This document shows positions 54,805 to 64,000 of a DNA stretch of 64,000 bases, piece after piece. The notes beneath the pieces were generated by a model. The model was not told where the DNA came from. It did not search any database and saw nothing but the letters and a program-made list of their open reading frames with translations. Both the position numbers and the translations under genes were made by a program. The stretch covers positions 161,036 to 225,035 of the forward strand of contig JBMNGO010000007.1 of the NCBI GenBank assembly GCA_050949885.1, given 5' to 3'. The DNA comes from JBMNGO01 sp050949885 (GTDB lineage Bacteria; Bacillota; Syntrophomonadia; Syntrophomonadales; Syntrophomonadaceae). Position 1 is the first letter of the stretch; each line of letters opens with the position of its first letter.

Positions 54805-55950
54805 ATGAAAATAAGCTTCTATTCAAATTATCTAAATCATCATCAGATACCATTTTGTAACGAAATGTACAAGTTGCTTGGTGATGACTTTAAATTCATA
54901 GCAACTGAGCCAATGGAAGAAGAACGAGTAAAATTAGGCTGGGGACTGAGTGAGAATTACCCATATGAACTAAGGCCTTATGAAAATGCTGATGCATATA
55001 ACTACAGTTTAAGTTTAGGACTAAAAAGTGATGTAGTTATTATAGGATCTGCGCCAGATGTTTTTATTAGAGAGCGTTTAAAGCGTAATAAATTAACTTT
55101 TAGATATTGGGAACGCCCCTTTAAACGGGGGGCATGGCGATTACTTAATCCAAGGTTGCTTGGTTCGATGCTCAAGAACCATACTCGATACAGGAATAAA
55201 AATCTATATTTGTTATGTGCAAGTGCTTATACCGCCTGGGATGTATCACTTATAGGAGCATATCCGAACAAAACATATAAGTGGGGTTATTTTCCCGAGG
55301 TAAAAAAATATAACGTTAAAGATCTATTTGAAAACAAAAACCAAGATCCTATCAACCTTTTGTGGTGTGGTAGGTTTATTGATTGTAAACACCCAGAAAA
55401 AGCTGTTTGGGTTATGAAACGATTAAACGAAAACGGGTTTAATTGTACACTTGATTTCATAGGAGATGGACCAATATATAAAGAAACAAGAAATATGGTT
55501 ACTAGGCTGGAGTTAGACGATCGGATAAATTTTTTTGGTTCGATGTCGCCGAATGAAGTTAGAGAGTATATGGAAACAGCCAATATTTATTTGTTCACTA
55601 GTGATCGTCAGGAAGGCTGGGGGGCTGTGCTTAACGAGTCAATGAATAGTGGCTGCGCGGTAGTTGCAAGTGATGCAATAGGTTCTGTACCATTTTTAAT
55701 TAAGCCTGGTGAAAACGGATTCATCTATAGGGATCACGATATCAATGATTTATATAATAAAGTGGAAATATTAGTTAAAGATGCTGAATTAAGAAAAAAA
55801 TTAGGTGCCAATGCAGTTCGGACTATGGAAGATTTGTGGAGTCCCAAAGTTGCAGCGCAGCGATTAGTTGAGTTTAGTGATGGTTTATTAGTTAATAAGA
55901 TAATTAAATTCGAAGATGGGCCTTGTAGTAAGGCTGAGATTTATAAGTAA
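54805..55950 (+). CDS. Glycosyltransferase family 4
   Basis: The protein is 381 residues from ATG 54805 (GAGGAAG upstream); the frame is open from 54736 inside the preceding gene. The N-terminal half has YSNYLNHHQIPFCNEMY. The C-terminal donor domain has LLWCGRFIDCKHPEKA, FIGDGPIYKE and FTSDRQEGWGAVLNESMNSG, typical of the family. It is intact, unlike its neighbours. The donor sugar is unknown. Confidence 0.9.
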   Translation: MKISFYSNYLNHHQIPFCNEMYKLLGDDFKFIATEPMEEERVKLGWGLSENYPYELRPYENADAYNYSLSLGLKSDVVIIGSAPDVFIRERLKRNKLTFRYWERPFKRGAWRLLNPRLLGSMLKNHTRYRNKNLYLLCASAYTAWDVSLIGAYPNKTYKWGYFPEVKKYNVKDLFENKNQDPINLLWCGRFIDCKHPEKAVWVMKRLNENGFNCTLDFIGDGPIYKETRNMVTRLELDDRINFFGSMSPNEVREYMETANIYLFTSDRQEGWGAVLNESMNSGCAVVASDAIGSVPFLIKPGENGFIYRDHDINDLYNKVEILVKDAELRKKLGANAVRTMEDLWSPKVAAQRLVEFSDGLLVNKIIKFEDGPCSKAEIYK

Positions 55951-55999
55951 GTCCACGTTTTTGTTTGGCTTTTAGTATAAATATTGGGGTGAAATAATA

Positions 56000-57010
56000 A
56001 TGCAAGATAATATTTTAGTCAGCATAATTTGCAATACTTATAATCATGAAAACTACATTGCAGATGCCATAGAGGGCTTTTTAATGCAAAAGACTGATTT
56101 TCATTATGAGATCCTAATTCATGATGATGCATCGACAGATAAAACAGCAGATATTATTAGAGAATATGAAAAAAGGCATCCTGATTTGATTAAACCCATA
56201 TATCAAACAGAAAACAAGTATTCAAGAGGAGTCAAGGTAGGCCGCCTTAACAGGGAGCGTGCTATTGGGAAATATATAGCCGTTTGTGAAGGAGATGATT
56301 ATTGGATTGATCCACAAAAGTTACAAAAACAGGTAAAATATATGGAAAGTCACCCTGAATGTAGTTTGTGTTTTCATAATGCTGAGGTGGTTGACACTAT
56401 TGGTAAGAAAACTGGGAAATTACATGTCCCATGGTCAGTGCATAATAGCAGGTATTATTATAAAAAAAATACAATATACCAAGCAGGAGAGTTGGCATTG
56501 TTAGATTTTATTCCAACAGCTTCATTATTTTATCCTAAGCATTTAATGGATAACCCACCAGCTTGGCACATGAGCGCTATAGTTGGCGATGCAGCGTTAA
56601 GGTTGACTTTAACAAGTTATGGGTATGCGTATTATATTGATGAAGTTATGTCAGCATATAGGACGGGTGTAGAAGGATCAGCTACAGATAGGTCAAATAT
56701 AGAAAATAAAGATATAAATAAACTAATTGATAGACTAAGAAGACACATTGAGTTAATAGATAATTTTGATGAGGATACTAATTATAAATTTTCTAATCAA
56801 TTGGATGAAGCTAAGATAGTTTGGGAAGTTAGAATATTAGAAGCTCAGAGAAAAATAAAAGAACTTAATACACCAAGATATAAAAACTATTATGATGAAC
56901 TGGGGAAAAACTCAAAAATTAAATTATATGCTAGATGCTATTTTCCTAATATATATAAACAGTTAGTTAATATAAATAGTTATTTAAAAAGTGTACGTAG
57001 ATACCAATAA
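56000..57010 (+). CDS. Glycosyltransferase family 2
   Basis: The 336-residue GT-A enzyme has the N-terminal pattern VSIICNTYNHENYIADAIEG, then IHDDASTDKTADIIREY and the metal site EGDDYWIDPQKLQKQ at about 95-109. It probably adds a side or backbone sugar to the lipid-linked unit. GGGGTGAA precedes the ATG. It lies between the last family-4 enzyme and the flippase. Confidence 0.92.
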   Translation: MQDNILVSIICNTYNHENYIADAIEGFLMQKTDFHYEILIHDDASTDKTADIIREYEKRHPDLIKPIYQTENKYSRGVKVGRLNRERAIGKYIAVCEGDDYWIDPQKLQKQVKYMESHPECSLCFHNAEVVDTIGKKTGKLHVPWSVHNSRYYYKKNTIYQAGELALLDFIPTASLFYPKHLMDNPPAWHMSAIVGDAALRLTLTSYGYAYYIDEVMSAYRTGVEGSATDRSNIENKDINKLIDRLRRHIELIDNFDEDTNYKFSNQLDEAKIVWEVRILEAQRKIKELNTPRYKNYYDELGKNSKIKLYARCYFPNIYKQLVNINSYLKSVRRYQ

Positions 57011-57057
57011 CATGATGATAGAAAAGAGAACACTTGATAAATGGGTAATAAAACAAA

Positions 57058-58519
57058 ATGAAAAATAAAAACACGAAATCCCAAATCCTTTCCGCCCTCT
57101 TCTGGAAACTTATGGAGCGGGGAGGTACCCAAGCGGTATCTTTCATAGTATCAATTATTTTGGCCAGGTTGCTTCTGCCTGAAGATTATGGAATTATAGC
57201 GTTAGTAGTGATATTTACTTCAATCGCTGGTGTATTTGTCCAGAGCGGATTGAATACAGCCCTTATTCAAAAGAAAGATGCAGATGAAGCAGATTTTTCG
57301 TCAGTATTTTATTTGAGCTTATTCATAGCTTGTTTGATTTACATAATTTTATTCTTGCTGCACCATTCATCGCTGCATTCTATAAAATACCTGAGATCAC
57401 ACCAGTATTTAGAGTATTGTCCATTACCTTATTCTTTGGCGCATTTAATTCGATCCAGAATGCGGTTATAGCAAGAAATATGCAGTTTAAAAAACTATTT
57501 TTCAGCAGTACAGGTGCTATATTGATATCTGGTACAGTTGGGATATATATGGCTTATACAGGCTTTGGGGTATGGGCTCTGGTGGGGCAGCAAATAAGTA
57601 ACCAATTGTTTGTGACGCTGATCCTGTGGTTTACAGTGAAATGGAGACCTCAGTTGCTTTTTTCACTGGAGAGGGTGAAAGCTCTTTTCTCCTTTGGCTG
57701 GAAGCTGTTGGTGTCAGCTTTAATTGATACTGTATATCGGGATTTACGTAGCCTTATTATCGGTAAAATGTATAACCCTGCGATGTTAGGTTTTTATAAC
57801 AGAGGGCAGCAGTTTCCATCATTGATTGTTTCTAACATTAATGGATCTATACAATCGGTGATGCTTCCGGTTCTATCATCCCAGCAGGATAACAGACCGC
57901 GTGTTAAAGACATGATGCGGCGTGCTATCGTTACCAGTTCTTTTATTATATTTCCAATGATGGTGGGACTAGCTGTTACGGCTGAACCGTTAGTCAAGCT
58001 CTTACTAACCGATAAATGGTTGCCCTGCGTGCCTTTTTTACAGATATTCTGTGCTAGTTATGCCTTATGCCAATACATACAGCTAATCTTCAGGCTATAA
58101 ATGCCTTAGGGCGAAGTGACATATTTTTGAAGCTTGAAATTATTAAGAAATGTTATGGACTTGCTATATTGAGCATAACCGTATTTTACGGTGTATACGC
58201 GATTGCATTGGGAGGTATTGTTTCGGGTTTGATTTCTACTGTCGTTAACGCATATCCTAACAAAAAACTGCTTGATTACAGTTATGTTGAGCAATGGAAG
58301 GACATTATGCCATCACTATTATTATCTTTGGTGATGGGGGCAGTGGTTTACAGTTTGAAATGGTTAGGATTATCAGTACTACTTACATTGATTATTCAGG
58401 TGTTTGCCGGAGTTATTCTATATGTGGGGCTGGCATGGATATTTAAACTTGAGTGTTTTAGATATTTATTATCAACTGTTAAAGATATTTTCTTAAGCAG
58501 AAGCGGGGAAACGGTATGA
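57058..58519 (+). pseudogene. Wzx-type polysaccharide flippase, two frame breaks
   Basis: Three overlapping segments (57058-57471, about 57350-58100, 58067-58519) join into one flippase of about 487 residues. It shows LFWKLMERGGTQAVSFIVSIILARLL at the start, LAAPFIAAFYKIPEITPVFR after the first break and MPIHTANLQAINALGRSDIF after the second. The breaks are near 57350 and 58070. It would move lipid-linked repeat units across the membrane for the Wzy-like polymerase. The weak ribosome binding site is unremarkable. Confidence 0.85.
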
Positions 58520-59709
58520 AAAGATTATTGTTACTAGGTGGCTCTACGCAACAGATACCAGCTATCGAATATGCTAATAAACAAGGTTATTATACAATTT
58601 TATGTGATTACCTGCCGGATAACCCAGGGCAGTATCATGCTGATAAATTCTATTGTGTCAGCACTACAGATAAAGAAGCAATTTTAGAAGTTGCCCAAAA
58701 GGAAAAGATAGATGGAATCGTTGCTTATGCATCTGATCCAGCTGCTCCAACGGCTGCTTATGTTGCAGAGAAAATGGGATTACCCACTAATCCGTATAAA
58801 TCTGTAGAGATATTAGCTTATAAAGATAAGTTCCGGGAGTTTTTAAAAGCAAATGATTTTAATTGCCCGCGAGCTCAAAGCTTTGCAACCTATGAGAAAG
58901 CAAAGGAATCAATAGAAAAGTTTACATTTCCTGTAATGGTTAAGCCGATTGATTCATCTGGCAGTAAAGGTGTTAAGAAAGTAGAATCATTAGATGAACT
59001 TGAAGTAGCATTTAAAGCTGCCTGGGATCAGTCAAGAGGGAAGCATGTAATAATTGAAGAGTTTATAACCATGGATCATAAGTATATGATTGGTGGCGAT
59101 TGCTTTGTACTTAATGGAAAAGTGGCATTTTGGGGACTACTTAATTGCCATAGAGATTTTAACGTAAATCCATTGGTTCCAGTTGGAAAAAGTTATCCTA
59201 TTCAAGTAAGTAAAGATAGAGTCCAAAAAATAAAAAAGGAAGTACAAAGGTTAGTTGATTTGCTAGATATTAAGTTTGGTGGTTTCAATATTGAAATTAT
59301 GTTTGATAATCGAGATGAACTCTATTTAATTGAGATGGGGCCTCGGAATGGAGGAAACATGATTCCTGACTTGCTTAACATGATTACAGGTGTTGATCTG
59401 ATAGGAGCAACAGTTGAAGCGGCAATGGGAAATAATAATATAGATTTTAATTATGCTAAAAAAGAATCTTACTATGCTACTCATAACTTACACACATCAA
59501 AAAACGGCGTATTTAAAGATGTAGTATTTGATGAAGAAATAGAGAAAAGAATCATAAAAAAAGTAATTTATAAAGAAAAGGGAGACCCTGTACAATTCTT
59601 TGACGGAGCAAATAAGGCTATAGGAATAGTATTTTTAAAGTTTGATTCGATGGAAGAAATGCTTGATATGATGGATCATTCGGATAATTGGATTCAATGT
59701 AATAGTTGA
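58516..59709 (+). CDS. ATP-grasp family carboxylate-amine ligase
   Basis: The 397-residue protein has an N-terminal Rossmann-like domain (LLLGGSTQQIPAIEYA), the ATP-grasp fold with FPVMVKPIDSSGSKGV near 139, HVIIEEFI, and the metal site LIEMGPRNGGNMIPD near 271. It should form an acyl-phosphate and join it to an amine. It overlaps the flippase stop codon (ATGA). In a polysaccharide locus such an enzyme may attach an amino acid or another acid to an amino sugar. Confidence 0.88.
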   Translation: MKRLLLLGGSTQQIPAIEYANKQGYYTILCDYLPDNPGQYHADKFYCVSTTDKEAILEVAQKEKIDGIVAYASDPAAPTAAYVAEKMGLPTNPYKSVEILAYKDKFREFLKANDFNCPRAQSFATYEKAKESIEKFTFPVMVKPIDSSGSKGVKKVESLDELEVAFKAAWDQSRGKHVIIEEFITMDHKYMIGGDCFVLNGKVAFWGLLNCHRDFNVNPLVPVGKSYPIQVSKDRVQKIKKEVQRLVDLLDIKFGGFNIEIMFDNRDELYLIEMGPRNGGNMIPDLLNMITGVDLIGATVEAAMGNNNIDFNYAKKESYYATHNLHTSKNGVFKDVVFDEEIEKRIIKKVIYKEKGDPVQFFDGANKAIGIVFLKFDSMEEMLDMMDHSDNWIQCNS

Positions 59710-59722
59710 GTAGGTGATGAAT

Positions 59723-60667
59723 ATGAAAGAAATCGGCGGATATTTTGGTCTGGATCAATTAGTTAATAATGAATACTCATAAGGATTTACTAGCTTTAAA
59801 TACGGGACGAAATGCGCTTTTATATCTTTTAAAGGCGAAGAATATTCAGAAGTTATATATTCCTTATTATCTATGTAACTCCGTAAGCAATATGTTGGAA
59901 AAGCATGGATTTGATTTTGAATACTATCATATAGACGCTGATTTTAATCCAATATTTAATAAAAAGCTTTGCGAGGTGAGTATCTATATATTGTTAATTA
60001 CTATGGGCAGTTAACTAATGACAAGGTGATTCATCTTAATCAGAAATATGGAAAGATTATTCTCGATAATACCCATGCTTTCTTTCAAAAACCGATAGAT
60101 GGAATTGATACCATATATTCTTGCAGGAAGTTTTTCGGAGTTCCGGATGGGGCATATTTATCAACCGATTCTGTTTTGGATGAAGTAATAGAGATTGATA
60201 TTTCCAAAGACAGAATGACACATATCTTGGGGCGCTTTGAAGGTACAGCTTCAGATTATTATAGTAGCTTTCAAGAGAATGATGCATCGTTTAAATTTGA
60301 ACCATTAAAATATATGTCCAAGCTTACTAAAAATATTCTTGGGGCGATTGATTATGAAAAAGTTAAAGAAATTAGGGATGAAAACTATGCTTACTTGGAG
60401 AGTAAGCTTAAAAAAATGAACAAGCTACGACTCATAACTCCCGAAGGGGCTTTTGCATATCCTTTTTATTTAGAAAATGGTGTAGAGATTAGAAAAAAAC
60501 TAGCAGCAAAGAAAATATACATACCTACGCTTTGGCCTAATGTATTGGAGGATACCCCGGAAAGTAGTCTTGAGTATGATTACGCTGCTAATATTTTGCC
60601 CTTGCCCTGTGATCAGAGGTATGGGATTAGTGATATGGAGTATGTGGTGAAGGAGTTAAACGCATGA
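59723..60667 (+). pseudogene. PLP-dependent aminotransferase-fold protein, two frame breaks
   Basis: Read across breaks near 59777 and 59973, the protein is about 314 residues: MKEIGGYFGLDQLVNN, then LLALNTGRNALLYLLKA, YIPYYLCNSV, YIVNYYGQLTN and DNTHAFFQKP. The PLP Lys is probably the one in YSCRKFFGVPDGAYL. It belongs to the DegT-like fold group but is shorter than usual. Its last codons overlap the start of the fused ATP-grasp gene. It sits between two ATP-grasp proteins, which suggests a role in supplying or loading an amino compound. Confidence 0.75.
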
Positions 60668-62838
60668 AGACAGGTCTTGAAGGTAAAAAACTGCTGATAC
60701 TGGGTGCATATAGTACTGAGATTGAAATCATAAACGCTGCCAAGCGCATGGGTGTTTACACAATAGTTACGGACAATCATATTGATTGGACGCAAGCTCC
60801 AGCTAAGTATGTTGCTGAAGAAGCCTGGGACATTAGTTGGTCTGACACAGACGCTCTTGCAAAACTGTGCAGAGAACACGGTGTGGATGGTTGCATGGCC
60901 GGATTCAGCGAAAGACGTATCCAGTCTGCGGAACATTTAAGCTCAGTAATGGGCTACACATTCTATGCAGATGGAGCAGATTTAGCCGTAATATGTGATA
61001 AGCTGAAATTTAAGGAAGCTTGTATTAAAAGCGGAGTTAGTGTTGCAAAAGCATATAAGTATGGGGATGATATTACATATCCTGTTATTGTAAAGCCTGC
61101 AGACAACGGTGGTTCACGTGGGATTACGATTTGCTATACGAAAGAAGAACTCGATGAAGCATATGAAAAAGCGATGCAGAATTCTGACAGCGGACAAATC
61201 GCAATAGAACAGTATATTATAGCTGATGAAATTATGGTCTACTATAATGTTCATAATGGTCAGTGTACGCTATCTGCCATGTGTGACAGAATCATGCAAC
61301 GGTTTGACAGTAAAATTACCCAGTTGCCAATCGGATATTACTATCCTTCCAAGCATCTATCTTCATTCAGACAGAATTGTGATGCAAAATTTCAAAATCT
61401 GATAAAAAATCTCGGTATAAAAAACGGATTAATTGCATTTCAGTCATTCGCTCTTAGGGATGATTTTATTCCGTTTGATCCTACATACAGGCTTGACGGA
61501 ACAATGACCTATCATCTGACCGAACAACTAAACGATGCAAATGTCCTTGAGATGATGATTCGTTATTCCCTCACAGGCAGTATGGGGGATGATAACGAAA
61601 TTGCACAAATTGAAAAACCTGGCTTTGATAAGATCGGTTTTCAACTTCCTATCTTATTAACGCAGGGCAAAATATCGAGCATAGTTGGTATGGATGAGAT
61701 TGCAGCAATGGAGAATGTTTTTTTCATAAACACAAGAATGCAGATTGGAGATGTATGCGATAAGTCTGCAGATTTCTCTCAGATATTCTGCCGTATACAT
61801 ATGTGCTTCGATGACGCAAATACACTCGCAGAAACGGTTGAGAAGATTTACCACACCGTTGATGTTTTAGATGAAAAAGGAAACAGCATGGTAATAGGTC
61901 GCCTTGATACCGAGAAGTGGAAAAGAACAAATCTTCGTGTTTCTATCATAGGCGCTGGTTGTGTAGGAAGCGTCATAGCAGAACGTCTGTTAAAACAAAA
62001 GATTGATTTGTCCCTTATTGCACTAGGAAAAAGAAGAGAAAAGCTGAAATCGGAAGGCTTAACCGTCAACGGCGTAAAACATTATGTTCGCATTGCCGAA
62101 GATAGTGATCCTGCACCTGATTTGCTATTTGTATGTGTAAAGAACTATGATTTGGAGCAGTCGTTGAAGGATATTAATAAATTTATTGATTCTCACACAA
62201 TTATTTTACCGCTCCTCAATAGTGTATCTCCTACACCTACTATTCAGAAAAAATATCCTGACAACCATGTACTTTACGGATTTATTCAGAAAATAGATGC
62301 TTATAGAGAGGGAAACGAATACAAATACAATATTGCTGGTGAAATTCATTTTGGGGATGCAATTAATGAAGGGTATAACTCGGCACTGATGCCGATAAAG
62401 GAAATGCTATTAAAGTCGGGGTTCGATACTATCATTGACAAAGATATGATCAGAGGCGTTTGGAAAAAGTGGATGCTGAATGTTGGCGCAAACCAAGTGT
62501 CTGCTCTGACTGAAGCTAACTACCTACAGTTTGCACGGATACCGGAAATAGAGCATGTGCTACGATTGGCAATGCACGAGTTGTTGGTGATTGCTGGATA
62601 TGAAGGTGTAAATCTCAGTACGGTTGATGTTACAGATGCAATTCGGTATCTAACAACATATCAATTTCCGAAGAAAACGTCGATGTTGCAGGATGTGCAT
62701 GCAAGACAGCAGACAGAGGTAGATTATATTTCCGGTGATATTATTAAACTGAGCAGAAAATGGAACTGTCCATGTCCAGTTAATCTGACCATGTATTATT
62801 TAATTAAGTCTAAAGAGTCGGCATATTTAGAGAAGTAA
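60664..62838 (+). CDS. ATP-grasp / ketopantoate-reductase-like fusion protein
   Basis: The 724-residue protein joins two complete modules. Residues about 8-330 are an ATP-grasp ligase (LLILGAYSTEIEIINAAKRM; YPVIVKPADNGGSRGI), but the metal site reads IPFDPTYRLDGTM instead of the usual IEMNPRxxG pattern. Residues about 420-720 are a ketopantoate-reductase-type domain with GAGCVGS, LLNSVS, the catalytic Lys in GVWKKWMLN, and TEVDYISGDI. The reductase is not expected in panthothenate synthesis here. The fusion suggests that a 2-oxo acid is reduced and then ligated. Confidence 0.85.
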   Translation: MKTGLEGKKLLILGAYSTEIEIINAAKRMGVYTIVTDNHIDWTQAPAKYVAEEAWDISWSDTDALAKLCREHGVDGCMAGFSERRIQSAEHLSSVMGYTFYADGADLAVICDKLKFKEACIKSGVSVAKAYKYGDDITYPVIVKPADNGGSRGITICYTKEELDEAYEKAMQNSDSGQIAIEQYIIADEIMVYYNVHNGQCTLSAMCDRIMQRFDSKITQLPIGYYYPSKHLSSFRQNCDAKFQNLIKNLGIKNGLIAFQSFALRDDFIPFDPTYRLDGTMTYHLTEQLNDANVLEMMIRYSLTGSMGDDNEIAQIEKPGFDKIGFQLPILLTQGKISSIVGMDEIAAMENVFFINTRMQIGDVCDKSADFSQIFCRIHMCFDDANTLAETVEKIYHTVDVLDEKGNSMVIGRLDTEKWKRTNLRVSIIGAGCVGSVIAERLLKQKIDLSLIALGKRREKLKSEGLTVNGVKHYVRIAEDSDPAPDLLFVCVKNYDLEQSLKDINKFIDSHTIILPLLNSVSPTPTIQKKYPDNHVLYGFIQKIDAYREGNEYKYNIAGEIHFGDAINEGYNSALMPIKEMLLKSGFDTIIDKDMIRGVWKKWMLNVGANQVSALTEANYLQFARIPEIEHVLRLAMHELLVIAGYEGVNLSTVDVTDAIRYLTTYQFPKKTSMLQDVHARQQTEVDYISGDIIKLSRKWNCPCPVNLTMYYLIKSKESAYLEK

Positions 62839-62913
62839 ATTAGATTTTACATGATTCAAATCGTTTAGTATGAAGGCATTATATCGATAGAAGAAGGAAA
62901 TGAGAGGTCAACT

Positions 62914-64000
62914 ATGAGAAAGCCTATTCAAGTAACCCGATCCTCAATGCCAAATTTTGAGGAATACATAGAAGAAATCAAAGATATGTGGGAAAGTCAC
63001 TGGCTAACTAATATGGGTGTGAAACATAAACAACTGGAAACAGAGCTAGCCCAGTATTTAGATACTCCTAATATTACTCTTTTTACAAACGGTCATCTTG
63101 CTCTTGAATGTTCGATTGCAGCATTTAATCTTACTGGTGAAGTAATTACAACTCCTTTTACTTTTGCATCAACAACTCATGCGATTGTAAGGAATGGTTT
63201 GGAACCGGTGTTTTGTGATGTTAATCCCGATGATTACACCACAGATACGGACAAGCTGGAGACTCTGATAACGAAAGAGACTTCTGCTATTATTCCTGTC
63301 CATGTTTACGGAAATATATGCAACATTAATGAGATTGAGAAAATTGCAAAGAAGTATAATCTCAAGGTTATTTACGATGCTGCTCATGCTTTTGGGGTAA
63401 CAGTTAATGGAGAAAGCGTAGCCAATTTTGGTGATGCTTCCATGTTTAGTTTTCATGCTACAAAAGTATTTCATACTATTGAGGGTGGAGCGGTTACATA
63501 TAAGGATGGGAGTCTATCCAAAAAGCTTAATGACCTAAAGAATTTTGGTATCACCGGACCAGAGTCGGTTGAGTATGTTGGTGGCAACGCCAAGATGAAT
63601 GAATTTCAGGCGGCGATGGGGATTTGCAATTTGCGTCATATAGATGATGAGATCGCAAAGCGAAAAATTGTTGTTGAAAGATATATTGAACGCTTAAGTG
63701 GTGTTAAAGGAATCAAATTATGTAAGCCCCAGACAGGGGCGAAAAGCAACTATGCTTACTTCCCCGTAGTCTTTGATGGATATAAGATGAGCCGGGACGA
63801 GGTATTTGAAAAACTGAAAGCCGAAAATATCTACGCCAGGAAATATTTCTATCCGCTTACAAACAGTTTTGAGTGTTACAAGGGCAGATTTGATGTGGAA
63901 AAGACACCGGTTGCAAAATACGTAGCGGACAGAGTTCTTACATTGCCGCTTTATGCTGATTTAGCTTTGGATGATGTTGATAGGATTTGCGATATTATTT
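62914..64000 (+). CDS. DegT/DnrJ/EryC1/StrS sugar aminotransferase (runs off the window)
   Basis: At least 362 residues are visible and the frame is open at the window end. The family motifs are LFTNGHLALECSI, TPFTFASTTHAI, DAAHAFGV, and the PLP Lys in FSFHATKVFHTIEGG, then GGNAKMNEFQAAMG. It should aminate a keto sugar nucleotide using glutamate. GAAGGAAATGAGAGG precedes ATG 62914. It belongs with the ATP-grasp module and may make the amino sugar that the ligases acylate. Confidence 0.92.
   Translation, partial: MRKPIQVTRSSMPNFEEYIEEIKDMWESHWLTNMGVKHKQLETELAQYLDTPNITLFTNGHLALECSIAAFNLTGEVITTPFTFASTTHAIVRNGLEPVFCDVNPDDYTTDTDKLETLITKETSAIIPVHVYGNICNINEIEKIAKKYNLKVIYDAAHAFGVTVNGESVANFGDASMFSFHATKVFHTIEGGAVTYKDGSLSKKLNDLKNFGITGPESVEYVGGNAKMNEFQAAMGICNLRHIDDEIAKRKIVVERYIERLSGVKGIKLCKPQTGAKSNYAYFPVVFDGYKMSRDEVFEKLKAENIYARKYFYPLTNSFECYKGRFDVEKTPVAKYVADRVLTLPLYADLALDDVDRICDII

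Overview
The window looks like a chromosome segment of an anaerobic, low-to-mid GC Firmicute of the class Clostridia. By gene content it is closest to syntrophic fatty-acid oxidisers such as Syntrophomonadaceae, but the genus is an inference. The evidence is strong AGGAGG-type ribosome binding sites with many TTG/GTG starts, a two-subunit iron-sulfur fumarase, a TAXI-type TRAP transporter beside beta-oxidation genes, two SLH-anchored surface proteins, selenium-trait genes and a CpsB/Wzz/CpsD exopolysaccharide module. I saw no rRNA, tRNA or CRISPR array.

Region 1 (0.2-18.2 kb) is catabolic. It holds an Mrr-like membrane protein, a zinc-ribbon protein, a long acyl-CoA dehydrogenase, two paralogous IclR regulators around a DUF1858 gene, and a divergent fumarase pair. 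A long operon follows: TAXI binding protein, fused TRAP permease, enoyl-CoA hydratase, 3-hydroxyacyl-CoA dehydrogenase, two thiolases, CoA-transferase and acyl-CoA dehydrogenase. Together these would import a carboxylate, activate it and oxidise it. The most interesting regulatory signal is a repeated three-half-site operator (GCGGAACA, TGTTACGC, GCGGAACA) with identical geometry at five places: before the second IclR gene, three times before the transporter, and before the hydroxyacyl-CoA dehydrogenase.

Region 2 (18.2-34.5 kb) is mixed housekeeping. It holds a 51-residue zinc-ribbon gene, GNAT, a bactofilin-like membrane protein, a lipid kinase, a CmpB-like membrane protein, an XhlA-like protein, a selenium module (DUF3343, cysteine-desulfurase-like, YedF), two methyltransferases, a YihY/BrkB protein and two SLH surface proteins. 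Short palindromic repeats and two copies of a roughly 185 bp MITE-like element lie between genes.

Region 3 (34.6-64 kb) is an exopolysaccharide or capsule locus. It starts with VanZ, CpsB phosphatase, Wzz-type protein, CpsD tyrosine kinase and CapD. It is interrupted at 40.2-43.6 kb by an AT-rich accessory patch (orphan prepilin, RelE/ParE-type toxin-antitoxin pair, two small membrane proteins, three copies of a structured repeat). It then continues with initiating sugar transferase, CapN-, WbuB/CapL-, CapE-, CapF- and CapG-like genes, which suggests D-FucNAc and L-FucNAc in the repeat unit. Several glycosyltransferases, a polymerase and a flippase follow. The end is an unusual module of two ATP-grasp proteins (one fused to a complete ketopantoate-reductase-like domain) and two PLP-fold proteins, which may make an amide-linked decoration.

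Many genes between 49.6 and 60 kb carry single-base frame breaks, often in homopolymers. They may be sequencing errors or real decay. One similar break lies in the first thiolase at about 13.1 kb.
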